Shown: one piece after another, positions 34,345 through 42,420 of the stretch | How positions within the stretch are numbered: the first letter of the stretch is position 1 | Layout of the letters: every line of letters starts with the position of its first letter | DNA from: an uncultured Collinsella sp. | GTDB taxonomy: Bacteria; Actinomycetota; Coriobacteriia; Coriobacteriales; Coriobacteriaceae | DNA length: 64,000 bases | Reading direction: 5' to 3' | Assembly (NCBI GenBank): GCA_900758375.1 | Contig: CAAERJ010000050.1 | Coordinates: 1 to 64,000, forward strand | The notes under the pieces: model-generated | Seen by the model: the letters and a program-made list of their open reading frames with translations, nothing else | The model's database searches: none | What the model was told of the DNA's origin: nothing | Translations under genes and position numbers: made by a program

Positions 34345-35546
34345 CGCTCGAGCTGGGCCAGGAGCTCTTCGACGACTTCGACGACGTCGCCGACAACTTT
34401 ATACTGCGCAGCGCCGAAGATGGGGGCATCTGGGTCCTCGTTGACGGCAATGACGCACTCCGCGCCGCCGATGCCGGCTAGGTGCTGGATAGCACCCGAA
34501 ACGCCGATACTCACAAGGAGCTTGGGCGAAACCGACACGCCGGTCTGCCCAACCTGGTGGCGGTACTCCAGCCAACCTGCCTCCACAACGGGACGCGTGC
34601 AACCAAGCTCGGCACCCAAGGCATCGGCGAGCTTTCGCATCAGGGGCAGATTCTTCTTGGAGCCAATGCCGCGGCCCACCACGACCAGGCGCTCGGCATC
34701 GGCAATTGATGCCTGCTGCCCCCACTCCTCGGCGGGAATCGAGATCTCGACGCGGACCTTAGCATCATCCGCAAGCGATACCTGGGTAATCGTGCCAGAG
34801 CGGCTGTAATCAAACTCGGGTACCCCAAAGATGCCGGGACGCACCGTTGCCATCTGGGGACGATGATTGGGGCAGATAATGGTGGCCATCAAGTTGCCGC
34901 CAAACGCCGGGCGGGTCTGCTGCAGTAGACCCGTCTCCGTATCCATCGAAAGCACCGTACAGTCGGCCGTAAGGCCCGTCTGCAAGCGTACGGCCACACC
35001 GGGCGCCAGCTCACGGCCAAAGGCGGTCGCGCCGTACAGAATGGCCTCGGGTCTGCGCTCGGCCACCAAATCGCAGATGAGACGAGCATAGATCTCCGCA
35101 TCGTTTTGGCGCAGTCGCTCGTCGCGGCAGACCACGACCTCGTCGGCACCGGCGCAGACCAGATGCTCCAGGTCCTCAAGCGAGCCCTCGGGGCCCATGC
35201 CGGCCAATGCCACCAGACGGCAACCGCGAGCATCGGCAAGCTCGCGCCCCTTACCCATGAGCTCGTAGGCCACCGGAGCCACGACATCGTGATCGTCGGT
35301 CTGCACGAATACCCATATGTCTCGATACGCATCGAGGTCAACCGCGCCGGCGGCCTCGTCGCGCTCGATCGAAATGGCATTGACGGGGCAGGCGTCGACG
35401 CACCCGCCGCACAAGATACAGCCGTCGGTCACATGGGCGCAGCGGTTGGGGCGCTCGCCCTCCATCACAATGCCACCCGAGGCACAGGCGCGAACGCAGC
35501 GGCCACAGCCAACGCATGCCTCGCTATCGATTATCAGTCCGCTCAT
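34341..35546 (-). CDS. etfA: Electron transfer flavoprotein alpha subunit with ferredoxin domain
   Basis: This 401-residue protein has two 4Fe-4S clusters at the N-terminus, CVGCGRCVRAC (about 14-25) and CILCGGCVDAC (about 43-53), then the ETF alpha domain with the FAD-binding C-terminal half (VVVGRGIGSKKNLPLMRKLAD, VSVSPKLLVSIGVSGAIQH, AVNEDPDAPIF). ETF alpha with an N-terminal ferredoxin is the form found in the electron-bifurcating lactate dehydrogenase of Acetobacterium woodii (LctC). It is the last gene of a three-gene operon, adjacent to etfB. Confidence 0.93.
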   Translation of the reverse strand: MSGLIIDSEACVGCGRCVRACASGGIVMEGERPNRCAHVTDGCILCGGCVDACPVNAISIERDEAAGAVDLDAYRDIWVFVQTDDHDVVAPVAYELMGKGRELADARGCRLVALAGMGPEGSLEDLEHLVCAGADEVVVCRDERLRQNDAEIYARLICDLVAERRPEAILYGATAFGRELAPGVAVRLQTGLTADCTVLSMDTETGLLQQTRPAFGGNLMATIICPNHRPQMATVRPGIFGVPEFDYSRSGTITQVSLADDAKVRVEISIPAEEWGQQASIADAERLVVVGRGIGSKKNLPLMRKLADALGAELGCTRPVVEAGWLEYRHQVGQTGVSVSPKLLVSIGVSGAIQHLAGIGGAECVIAVNEDPDAPIFGAAQYKVVGDVVEVVEELLAQLER

Positions 35547-36362
35547 CTATGCCATCCCCTCGATAATCTTGGCAAGCTTTGCTGCCTGCTCGACCGGCGT
35601 GCCCTCGATGGCCTCGCACGTTTGGTTACGGTCGGGCACAAACGAGCGCACGACCTGCGTCGGCGATCCGGTAAGGCCGCAACGCGAAGGGTCAGCATGT
35701 ACATCGGCAGCACAGACCACCCGCACATCCGCATCTTCGGCCGCGCGAATGCCGGCGATGCTCGGCATGCGCAGCTGGCCGATCTCCTTGGCGGTCGTCA
35801 TCGCGCACGGCATCTTCAGATAGACCGTCTCCTCGCCGGCATCGCAACCGTGAACGAGCGAAAGCGCACCGCACGTCGTAAAGCCCGCACTCTGCACGCA
35901 GCTCACATCGGTCACGCAGGGAATCTCGAAGGCGCCGGCCAGCTCGGGGCCAATCTGGGCGGTATCGCCATCCACCGCCATCTTGCCGCAGATGAGCAGA
36001 TCGAAGTCCTCGTCAAGCGCCTCGATGCCGCATTTGAGAGCATAGGTGGTCGCCAACGTGTCCGCGCCCGCAAAAGCACGGTCGGTGAGCAGCAATGCAT
36101 CGTCGGCGCCGCGGGCAATGCAGTCGCGCAGCAGCGATTCGGTTGCAGGGATGCCCATCGACACCACCGTCACGCGCACATCCATGCCAAAGCCGATAAA
36201 GTCGTCCTTGAGCGCCAGAGCGCATTCGAGGGCACTTGCATCGAAGGGATTAATGACCGCCTGCTTGCCATCACGCACGATGGTATTGGTTTTGGGGTCC
36301 ATCTTGACCTCGGTGCTTCCCGGTACCGCTTTGACGCACACCACCATATGGAAATCGCTCAT
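35547..36362 (-). CDS. etfB: Electron transfer flavoprotein beta subunit
   Basis: This 271-residue protein matches ETF beta: a start VVCVKAVPGSTEVKMD, and a nucleotide-binding region with LLICGKMAVDGDTAQIGPELAGAF. In bifurcating ETFs this subunit carries the FAD that splits electrons between a low-potential ferredoxin and a high-potential acceptor. I chose the ATG at 36362, with AAGGGGG nine bases upstream; the GTG at 36368 overlaps the upstream stop as GTGA. It lies between the dehydrogenase gene and etfA. Confidence 0.93.
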   Translation of the reverse strand: MSDFHMVVCVKAVPGSTEVKMDPKTNTIVRDGKQAVINPFDASALECALALKDDFIGFGMDVRVTVVSMGIPATESLLRDCIARGADDALLLTDRAFAGADTLATTYALKCGIEALDEDFDLLICGKMAVDGDTAQIGPELAGAFEIPCVTDVSCVQSAGFTTCGALSLVHGCDAGEETVYLKMPCAMTTAKEIGQLRMPSIAGIRAAEDADVRVVCAADVHADPSRCGLTGSPTQVVRSFVPDRNQTCEAIEGTPVEQAAKLAKIIEGMA

Positions 36363-36364
36363 CT

Positions 36365-37966
36365 TCACGCGCCCCCTTTCTGGACGAGTTCATCCAAGAG
36401 CTTCTCCGAAAACAGGTTGCCACGACCCAGCTGCCCGGCAGGATCGAGCTGCAGCTTGAGTCGAGCCGATTCGACCATGGCCTCGTGGCCGTACATCGTC
36501 TCCAAAAAGCCCGCTTTGATCTTGCCGACACCGTGCTCGGCAGAGACGGCGCCGCCCATAGCCGTTACCTCCGCAGCCCACTGGGCAAACAGCTCGCCAC
36601 CGCGACGGTAGTCCTGCGCATCGCGCGGCAAAATATTCACATGCAGATGGTTGTTGCCGATATGTCCCCAGGCGGCAGACTCAAGCCCGCTTTCGGCCAG
36701 CGTGCGGCGATAGAAGGCAACGACATCGGCCAGGCGCGCGTTGGGTACCGACATATCCGACCCCAGTTTGGTAATGGTGGGGTCGGTGCGGCGACGCTCG
36801 TCGATGAGCATGTTGACACTCTCGGGGACGGCGTGGCGGAAGAACCGCTGGCATTCGCGATCGACCTCGGTACGCGCAACCCAGGTCGCGTCATCGCGGC
36901 CGCCCGCAAGCTCCAAAACCCATCCCAGGTGGTACAGCTCCTCAGTCGCTTGAGCCTCGTCGTCGCAGTCGAGTTCCACGTAAACACAGACCTTTGCCTC
37001 ATCGTCGAGCGCCGGCAGCGAGGCAAACGCGGTCGACTGCTCGCGCTGGCGGCGAAGGATATCCAAGGCGCCGGCATCGAAATACTCAATAGCGGCGGCA
37101 TGGGACAGCACGGGGCGCACGGAATCGGTAAAGGACACCGCCTTGTCCTCACTGTCGAAAAAGCAGCTCACGCCCCATACGACCGAAGGTGCCGCCTGCA
37201 GGGCGATCTCGAGCTCGGTAATGACGCCGAGTGTGCCGCACGCACCGATAAAGAGGTCGATGGCGTCCATATCGTCCGCAACGAAATAACCCGACGCGTT
37301 TTTGGTCTTGGGCATGGTATAGCCAGGAAAATCCAGCTCGAGCGCGCGGCCTTCCGCTGTCACGAGCGACAAGTGGCGTGCGTCAGCGTGCGCCTGACCT
37401 CGATGAAGCTCAAGCAGGTTGCCGTCCGCCAGTGCCACGTGAAGCCCCGTAACGTGCGGGCGCATGGGGCCGTAGGCGTAACTGCGGGCACCGGAGGCAT
37501 TGCATGCCGCCATGCCGCCCAGGCAGGCAGATGCCTCGGTGGGATCGGTGGGAAAGAACTGCTCGGGAGCTGCCTGGAACTCCTCATAGGCCTCAAGCGA
37601 TGCCTGATCCCAGCCAGCGGTCGGCAATGCCTTCTTGCCCAGCTGCTTGCGTAACTCCGAAAGCACGACGCCCGGCTCCACGCGCAGCAGAAAACGGCCT
37701 CGCTCGTCGCGTCGAAGACCCAGGTAGCGATTCATACGAGAAGTGTTGAGGATGTGGCCGCCGTGGGGCACGGCACCGGCAGCCAGACCGGTCCGAGCAC
37801 CCTGGACCGTTATCGGAACATGCTCGGCATGGAGCTTTCGCAGAATGGCGCGGACTTCGTCCTCCGTTGTCGGAAACGAGATGCTCGACGCCTCGCCCGA
37901 TGTGCGAGATTCATCGCGACCATATTCTTCGAACTCGTCGCCGAAGGGTTTGATGGCTGCAGACAC
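36365..37966 (-). CDS. FAD-linked lactate/glycolate-type dehydrogenase
   Basis: This 533-residue flavoenzyme belongs to the GlcD/D-lactate dehydrogenase group. A PCMH-type FAD domain comes first (VPITVQGARTGLAAGAVPHGG, PTDPTEASACLGGMAACNASG, ASGYF), then the C-terminal oxidase domain with HIGNNHLHVNI and SAEHGVGKIK. Directly followed by etfB and a ferredoxin-bearing etfA, it matches the LctD of the bifurcating lactate dehydrogenase, which couples lactate oxidation to NAD+ reduction at the cost of ferredoxin electrons. Another 2-hydroxy acid substrate cannot be ruled out. GTG start after GGGGGAG. Confidence 0.88.
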   Translation of the reverse strand: MSAAIKPFGDEFEEYGRDESRTSGEASSISFPTTEDEVRAILRKLHAEHVPITVQGARTGLAAGAVPHGGHILNTSRMNRYLGLRRDERGRFLLRVEPGVVLSELRKQLGKKALPTAGWDQASLEAYEEFQAAPEQFFPTDPTEASACLGGMAACNASGARSYAYGPMRPHVTGLHVALADGNLLELHRGQAHADARHLSLVTAEGRALELDFPGYTMPKTKNASGYFVADDMDAIDLFIGACGTLGVITELEIALQAAPSVVWGVSCFFDSEDKAVSFTDSVRPVLSHAAAIEYFDAGALDILRRQREQSTAFASLPALDDEAKVCVYVELDCDDEAQATEELYHLGWVLELAGGRDDATWVARTEVDRECQRFFRHAVPESVNMLIDERRRTDPTITKLGSDMSVPNARLADVVAFYRRTLAESGLESAAWGHIGNNHLHVNILPRDAQDYRRGGELFAQWAAEVTAMGGAVSAEHGVGKIKAGFLETMYGHEAMVESARLKLQLDPAGQLGRGNLFSEKLLDELVQKGGA

Positions 37967-38311
37967 GCGAACTCCCCCTTTAGTTAACTACAGTGTTTGC
38001 AGGGAGATGTTACCGCATCGTTTCGTCGACGTGACTGAGACCGTCTCCATAATTGGCGAATTTTACGTTTGCGCAATTCGGCGAGCGGCGGCGTTTTCTC
38101 GGCAGGCGCTCTATTTAACGCGCTCCTTTCCATCGCAGCCACGCACACAATTGGCGCTCGAAAAAACTTGAGATATTTTTTAGCGTCTCTCACCTGCGGC
38201 GATGTAAACCCGTCAAGCATTTGGTCAGAAATTGGTCAAGTTGTGGCTGATACGGTCGGCATCGACAGCCAAAACCAATAGAAGGTTTGGCCCAAAAACA
38301 GGGAGGTTCCC
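37967..38311. promoter_or_regulatory. Divergent intergenic region between the dehydrogenase operon and surface cluster
   Basis: This 345-base region carries no gene. The palindrome TAGTTAACTA (37981-37990) sits about 15 bases before the dehydrogenase start, where a repressor site is plausible. On the other side TTGGTCA is repeated at 38221-38227 and 38232-38238, about 80 bases before the surface cluster. Clear -35/-10 pairs were not identified. Confidence 0.35.
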
Positions 38312-38608
38312 ATGGCATATTACTGGCCCCAGTACGGCATCGCCATCGAAGTTGACGATGACCCATATCTTCTGCCCTTCGATGAGGAGGCATTTCCCGA
38401 TGCGGCTGTCTATCACGTCACCACCGACGTGATTTGCGATCCCGAATCGTTTTCGGCACTCGCCCACCACATCGCCCACATCCACGACATCAAACTCGAC
38501 CCAAACTTCGACGAGCTCATCTACTCGCGACGCCTCATGCTCCACATGCTCTTTGGCGCCGATCCGTCCACGTTCGCGCGCGTCTATACCACTAAGGATG
38601 CCGCATGA
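38312..38608 (+). CDS. Small hypothetical cytoplasmic protein at head of the surface cluster
   Basis: This 98-residue acidic protein has no signal peptide or membrane segment. The stretch YYWPQYGIAIEVDDD followed by VYHVTTDVICDPESF loosely resembles the core of DUF559/Vsr-like endonucleases (an IEVD strand, then an RxT-like helix start). It is too short for a full nuclease, so this is a weak idea. GGGAGG lies 5 bases before the ATG. Its stop overlaps the next gene as ATGA, so it is translationally coupled to the membrane-anchored gene that follows. I recognise no family. Confidence 0.7.
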   Translation: MAYYWPQYGIAIEVDDDPYLLPFDEEAFPDAAVYHVTTDVICDPESFSALAHHIAHIHDIKLDPNFDELIYSRRLMLHMLFGADPSTFARVYTTKDAA

Positions 38609-39114
38609 GCGTAAGGAAGCAGTCGAGCCCCCTAGGGTCAAAACATCGAAAAAGGCTCGGCGCCGTCTGTTTGGCCATCGCCTGCGCCCTTATCGCCGTC
38701 GGCCTTTACGCTTGGCAGTCAAAGCCTGTCGCCGAGACGGGTGCCTCGGTCACAGCGGCAGAGGGTAAGTCGCGTCAGGAAATCCAGGACGAGCTCGATG
38801 CCATCGTCCGCGACAACATGATGACGATCTCGGTCGCACCGGTCGCCCAGCTACAAAAAGGCGGCAAGCTGCGCATCAACGTGCAAAACGTCCAGGATAA
38901 CAAGTTTCCCCAGCGTTTCCGCGTGATCCAAAACGACGAAACCATCTATGAATCGGGCGTGGTCGAGACTGGCAAGACCATCGAGACCTGCCCCGCAGGC
39001 GACATCAAAGAAGGCGAAGCGTATATCGAGATCCAGGCGCTCGACGCCAAGACCTACGACGCCCATGGCAATCCCACGCGCGTCAAGGTGCGGGTTGCGC
39101 AAGCCGAAGGCTAG
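38605..39114 (+). CDS. Hypothetical single-pass membrane-anchored protein
   Basis: This 169-residue protein has a basic N-terminus, one hydrophobic segment (about 20-38, no clear cleavage site) and an extracytoplasmic part of about 130 residues. The outer part looks beta-rich and Ig-like (KGGKLRINVQNVQDN, RFRVIQNDETIYES, EAYIEIQALDA). It would sit outside the membrane like a pilin or adhesin accessory protein. Second gene of the cluster, overlapping the first by 4 bases and 88 bases before the WxL-like gene. I recognise no named family. Confidence 0.7.
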   Translation: MSVRKQSSPLGSKHRKRLGAVCLAIACALIAVGLYAWQSKPVAETGASVTAAEGKSRQEIQDELDAIVRDNMMTISVAPVAQLQKGGKLRINVQNVQDNKFPQRFRVIQNDETIYESGVVETGKTIETCPAGDIKEGEAYIEIQALDAKTYDAHGNPTRVKVRVAQAEG

Positions 39115-39202
39115 ATCTGCCGCCTGTTGCGAAAACGCGCACCCACGCCGCTTTCGTCCAACCATCACGGAAACGGTCCGTGACGAATAGAAAGGAACGA
39201 TT

Positions 39203-39802
39203 ATGGACATCACCAGGAACTTGAGCGGGACCAGGGCGCTCGTCGTGGGGGCAGGGCTGGCGCTCGCGCTCGCAATGGGAGCCGCGCCGACCACCGCCCT
39301 GGCGGAGGGACGCGTTGGAACCACCGACGTGACCATCAGGACCGAAATCGACAACATCAAGTTTAAGGCTCCGACTGTCATCCCATTTGTCGCCAAGGCC
39401 GATGGCACGCTTCAGGGCCCTTCCGAGAACACAACCACCATCGACAATCTTTCGGCCTATGGCATCCACGTTACCAACATGAAGATCGGCGCCAAGAACT
39501 CCTGGAGCATCGTCGCCGACGCCAAGACGGGAACCGCCCAGAACTCCATCGATTTTAAGGTCGGCCCGGACAAGGCACTCCAAGACGCTCATGCCGCGAC
39601 GCAGGAAGCGGGCGTCGACCTTTCCAAAAATGCATTCTTCGACATGGGCTACCAGGGCATCGCCGATGGTACGGACAGGATTAAGCTCAAGACGAGCGGC
39701 AATGTCGCCCGCGTCACGCGAGACATCTTCCATGTGACTGGCGAGGGCGACCAGGTCGCAAGCATTACGTGGACGGTCGAGCCCGGTGCGCACACGGCCT
39801 AA
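39203..39802 (+). CDS. Secreted WxL-like surface protein
   Basis: This 199-residue protein has a clear signal peptide with probable cleavage after TALA (34). The mature part is beta-rich, with Trp101 in NSWSIVAD and Trp190 in ITWTVEPGA at the very C-terminus. WxL-domain proteins of Firmicutes carry two such Trp-x-Leu-type motifs, the second at the C-terminus, and bind peptidoglycan without a covalent anchor. The motifs here are WSI and WTV rather than strict WxL, so membership is inferred. AAAGGA lies before the ATG. The next gene starts inside its last codons. Confidence 0.7.
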   Translation: MDITRNLSGTRALVVGAGLALALAMGAAPTTALAEGRVGTTDVTIRTEIDNIKFKAPTVIPFVAKADGTLQGPSENTTTIDNLSAYGIHVTNMKIGAKNSWSIVADAKTGTAQNSIDFKVGPDKALQDAHAATQEAGVDLSKNAFFDMGYQGIADGTDRIKLKTSGNVARVTRDIFHVTGEGDQVASITWTVEPGAHTA

Positions 39803-40043
39803 GGCGATTGTCCTTGCCGTCATCATCGGCGTTGTAACGTTTGCCCCGATCGCCGCCTTTGCCCAACAAGAGCAAGCGCAGGCTGCCACGCAAGTGACTG
39901 TCGATCTATCGGAGCTCGAACGCAGTGGCCAACATGAGCCCCTCGCGCAAACGGGCGACACGCGACAGCTCCTGGCAGCAGGAATCGCCGCGGCAGGCGC
40001 AAGCGCCATCGGCCTTGGCCTGCGCATCAAACGCAGCCAGTAG
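39786..40043 (+). CDS. 85-residue LAQTG-type sortase-anchored peptide
   Basis: This very small exported protein has a basic start, hydrophobic signal segment and probable cleavage after AAFA (26). A linker of about 26 residues comes next, then LAQTG (53-57), a hydrophobic segment (about 62-79) and a basic tail (RIKRSQ). That is a complete LPXTG-like cell-wall sorting signal on a mature part of only about 30 residues. The proposed GTG start lies 17 bases inside the WxL-like gene, so it depends on translational coupling; no other start fits. It resembles in form the small CscD proteins of Lactobacillus csc clusters. No sortase gene is in the window. Confidence 0.72.
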   Translation: MRTRPKAIVLAVIIGVVTFAPIAAFAQQEQAQAATQVTVDLSELERSGQHEPLAQTGDTRQLLAAGIAAAGASAIGLGLRIKRSQ

Positions 40044-40084
40044 CCGCGATAATCGAGACCGTCCAGAACAGGTAAGGAGAACCC

Positions 40085-41497
40085 ATGGCATCAAAGAACC
40101 TTTTGCCCGTTGCCGCGCTCTGCAGTGCGCTTGCCACCGGCATGCCCGTCGCCGCTCTAGCGACACCCGCCGTGGACGTCCCCTTACCTGCCGTCAACTG
40201 TCTCGCCACAAACCAGATGAGCACCATCGCGCGCCAACGCTTCTCGCTTGCGCAGGCAAGCATTTCGGCCTCGGGGTGCCTCCGTCGCTGCACGAACAGC
40301 TCGATAGTCGTGGATACCGAGCGCTCGAGCACAGCGGACGGCCCCCTAACGGGATGCATTATCTGCACATGGCGCGCAGCTGCAACTGATGCCGATGGCG
40401 ATTCCTGCGACGTGGAGCTGCGCCTCGACATCACCCTGTCCGATGACTCGGCGGACGGGGCAACAGTCGCCTTCGACAGCACGTTTTTCGAAAACGGAGG
40501 GGGTGTATGCCTGGGCTGCGTCCCCTCGAGCGCCGATGGCACGCAGCCCGCTATCTCATTCACCGCATCGCTGAAAATGACCAAGGCGGGCACCGACGCC
40601 ACGGCAAATGGCGAGATCGCTCTGATGTTCTACGCGAGCGGCACAGAAAGCCAGGAGATTCGGGGCAAACAGCGGACCGGATCGCTCAGCCTGACGCGAG
40701 GGGCAGATCCCGGTCCTGTCGATATCAGTGCCGAAACGCAAGATGTGCATCACGTCCTTGTCGATCCGGCGCTCCTCGAGATGGAATGGAGCGGAGTAGG
40801 AGCGGTCGGACTCGCCCCCTCGACGGGTGACATCGCAAGCGACTCCAGCGAGAGCAGCGGTGAAATAGCGCCTGGGGACAATGGCGCACCAGGCGGCATA
40901 ACACCGCCATCGAGCGGTCCTTCAGCCACTTTCAGCGAGCCAAGCGAAACAGCCACCGCAGTGGGCGGCACGCAAGCTGGCGAAAACTTGGGGTGTCCCA
41001 TGCCGGCAGACATCGACGAGGGCAATTGTTGCATGATGGTCGCGCTCGACCGCACGGAGACCGTCGACGCCGCGAGCATTGAGGTCACCGCTGCCGATAA
41101 GCCCGTCCGCAAAGCAGCCATTATCGCATTCCCTAAAACCGTCGAAGTTGTTTTTCTGCCATCGGGCGAGGTCGTAGCCCCCACCTTGCTCACCTTGCTT
41201 GGGGCAAAGGGCACGGCCAACCAAATCGACAACCTCACGGTCGCCGACCCTGCGACCACCGCAAAACTGCACCTGTATGCCGTAACCTCGGACGGAGGCA
41301 AAACCGAGGAATTCGACGGTGAGAACCTCCTGAATAACCGGATACTCCATAAAATGGAAGACGTCTCGTATCAAATTGAGCTCGTGGGATTTGACCGAGC
41401 TCGAGATGCCGATATCATCGCCGCGGCCATTGAGTCCCCGCAGCGACTCATGACGCTGTGCTTCGATTACAGCCCCTATGTCGTGATGGGAGGCTGA
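40085..41497 (+). CDS. Large secreted hypothetical protein of the surface cluster
   Basis: This 470-residue protein has a signal peptide (cleavage likely after ALA, about 25). The first domain (to about residue 230) is beta-rich with several Cys, including CLATN, CLRRC, CIICTW and CLGC. A low-complexity Ser/Gly/Pro/Glu linker follows (about 240-300), then a second domain with GNCCMMVALDR and a Cys near the end. There is no LPXTG, lipobox or C-terminal membrane segment, so it is probably secreted or held non-covalently. The Cys content suggests disulfides. AAGGAG precedes the ATG; it ends the cluster. Family unknown. Confidence 0.72.
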   Translation: MASKNLLPVAALCSALATGMPVAALATPAVDVPLPAVNCLATNQMSTIARQRFSLAQASISASGCLRRCTNSSIVVDTERSSTADGPLTGCIICTWRAAATDADGDSCDVELRLDITLSDDSADGATVAFDSTFFENGGGVCLGCVPSSADGTQPAISFTASLKMTKAGTDATANGEIALMFYASGTESQEIRGKQRTGSLSLTRGADPGPVDISAETQDVHHVLVDPALLEMEWSGVGAVGLAPSTGDIASDSSESSGEIAPGDNGAPGGITPPSSGPSATFSEPSETATAVGGTQAGENLGCPMPADIDEGNCCMMVALDRTETVDAASIEVTAADKPVRKAAIIAFPKTVEVVFLPSGEVVAPTLLTLLGAKGTANQIDNLTVADPATTAKLHLYAVTSDGGKTEEFDGENLLNNRILHKMEDVSYQIELVGFDRARDADIIAAAIESPQRLMTLCFDYSPYVVMGG

Positions 41498-41615
41498 GGC
41501 TTGGGCACCAAATGCCGTCATTAATACCACTTATATAACGTATAGGATGAGGCATGACGCACCCTGCAGCCCGTTCTGCTACGATTGCCAGGTTGGCATC
41601 AATATGGGAGGGTTC

Positions 41616-42332
41616 ATGCCGGGTTTGGGAACGGTCATCAACGTCGCACTTTTGATTGCGGGCGGACTGCTGGGCCTTATAGGCGGACGCTTTATCACAC
41701 CCCGCATCCAAGACACGCTCATGAAGGCGTCGGGGCTGTGCGTTTTGTTTATCGGACTGGGCGGCACCATGCAAAAGATGCTCGTCATTGACGGGAAAGC
41801 GCTGGAGACCACCGGCACCACCATGCTCATCGTCTCGTTTGCCCTCGGCTCGCTCATCGGCGAGGCCGTTAACCTGGAAGCCGGCATCGAAAACCTGGGC
41901 GAATGGCTCAAGCGCAAAACCGGCAGCGAGGGAGACAACGAGTTCACCAATGCCTTTGTCTCGACATCGCTGACCGTCTGCATCGGTGCCATGGCTATCG
42001 TGGGATCAATCCAAGACGGCTTGCTCGGCGACTGGTCCACGCTTGCCCTCAAGGGCGCGTTGGACTGCATCATCGTCTGCACCATGACGGCTTCGCTCGG
42101 CCGCGGCTGCATCTTCTCCGCCCTGCCCGTTGCCGTATTCCAGGGAACGATTACGCTGTTTGCCGGCGCGCTCTCCCCCATCATGACCGCCGCCGCCCTC
42201 GACAGTCTATCGCTCGTGGGCTCTATACTCATCTTCTGCGTCGGCGTCAACCTCATCCGTCCTCAGACCTTCCGCACGGCCAATATGCTCCCCTCCGTTG
42301 TCATAGCCGTCATCTACGCCCTCCTGTTCTAA
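41616..42332 (+). CDS. DUF554 membrane protein
   Basis: This 238-residue membrane protein with six to seven hydrophobic segments matches the DUF554 family: MPGLGTVINVALLIAGGLLGLIGGR at the start (shown here in part: GTVINVALLIAGGLLG), FALGSLIGEAVNLE, and SLTVCIGAMAIVGSIQDG. Its transport function is not established. I chose the ATG at 41616, with GGGAGG just upstream, over the ATG at 41604. It lies between the surface cluster and the Shango-like operon with no obvious link to either. Confidence 0.85.
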   Translation: MPGLGTVINVALLIAGGLLGLIGGRFITPRIQDTLMKASGLCVLFIGLGGTMQKMLVIDGKALETTGTTMLIVSFALGSLIGEAVNLEAGIENLGEWLKRKTGSEGDNEFTNAFVSTSLTVCIGAMAIVGSIQDGLLGDWSTLALKGALDCIIVCTMTASLGRGCIFSALPVAVFQGTITLFAGALSPIMTAAALDSLSLVGSILIFCVGVNLIRPQTFRTANMLPSVVIAVIYALLF

Positions 42333-42377
42333 ATCTATCTACGTAGCGGTATCTCGAACACCTGTTTGATGCTGTGC

Positions 42378-42383
42378 TATGAT
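42378..42383 (+). promoter_or_regulatory. Candidate -10 box of the Shango-like operon
   Basis: TATGAT, preceded by TGTGC, 38 bases before the GTG start of the TerB-domain gene. A convincing -35 is not visible. Confidence 0.35.
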
Positions 42384-42420
42384 ATGAGGTCACCGAAGCT
42401 GCGTTAGGAGAGGAGAAACG

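Noticed and set aside
38221..38238. Tandem TTGGTCA as a two-site operator
   Set aside because: Two copies of a 7-base word 11 bases apart is suggestive but too short to support without comparison; kept only as a note on the intergenic region.
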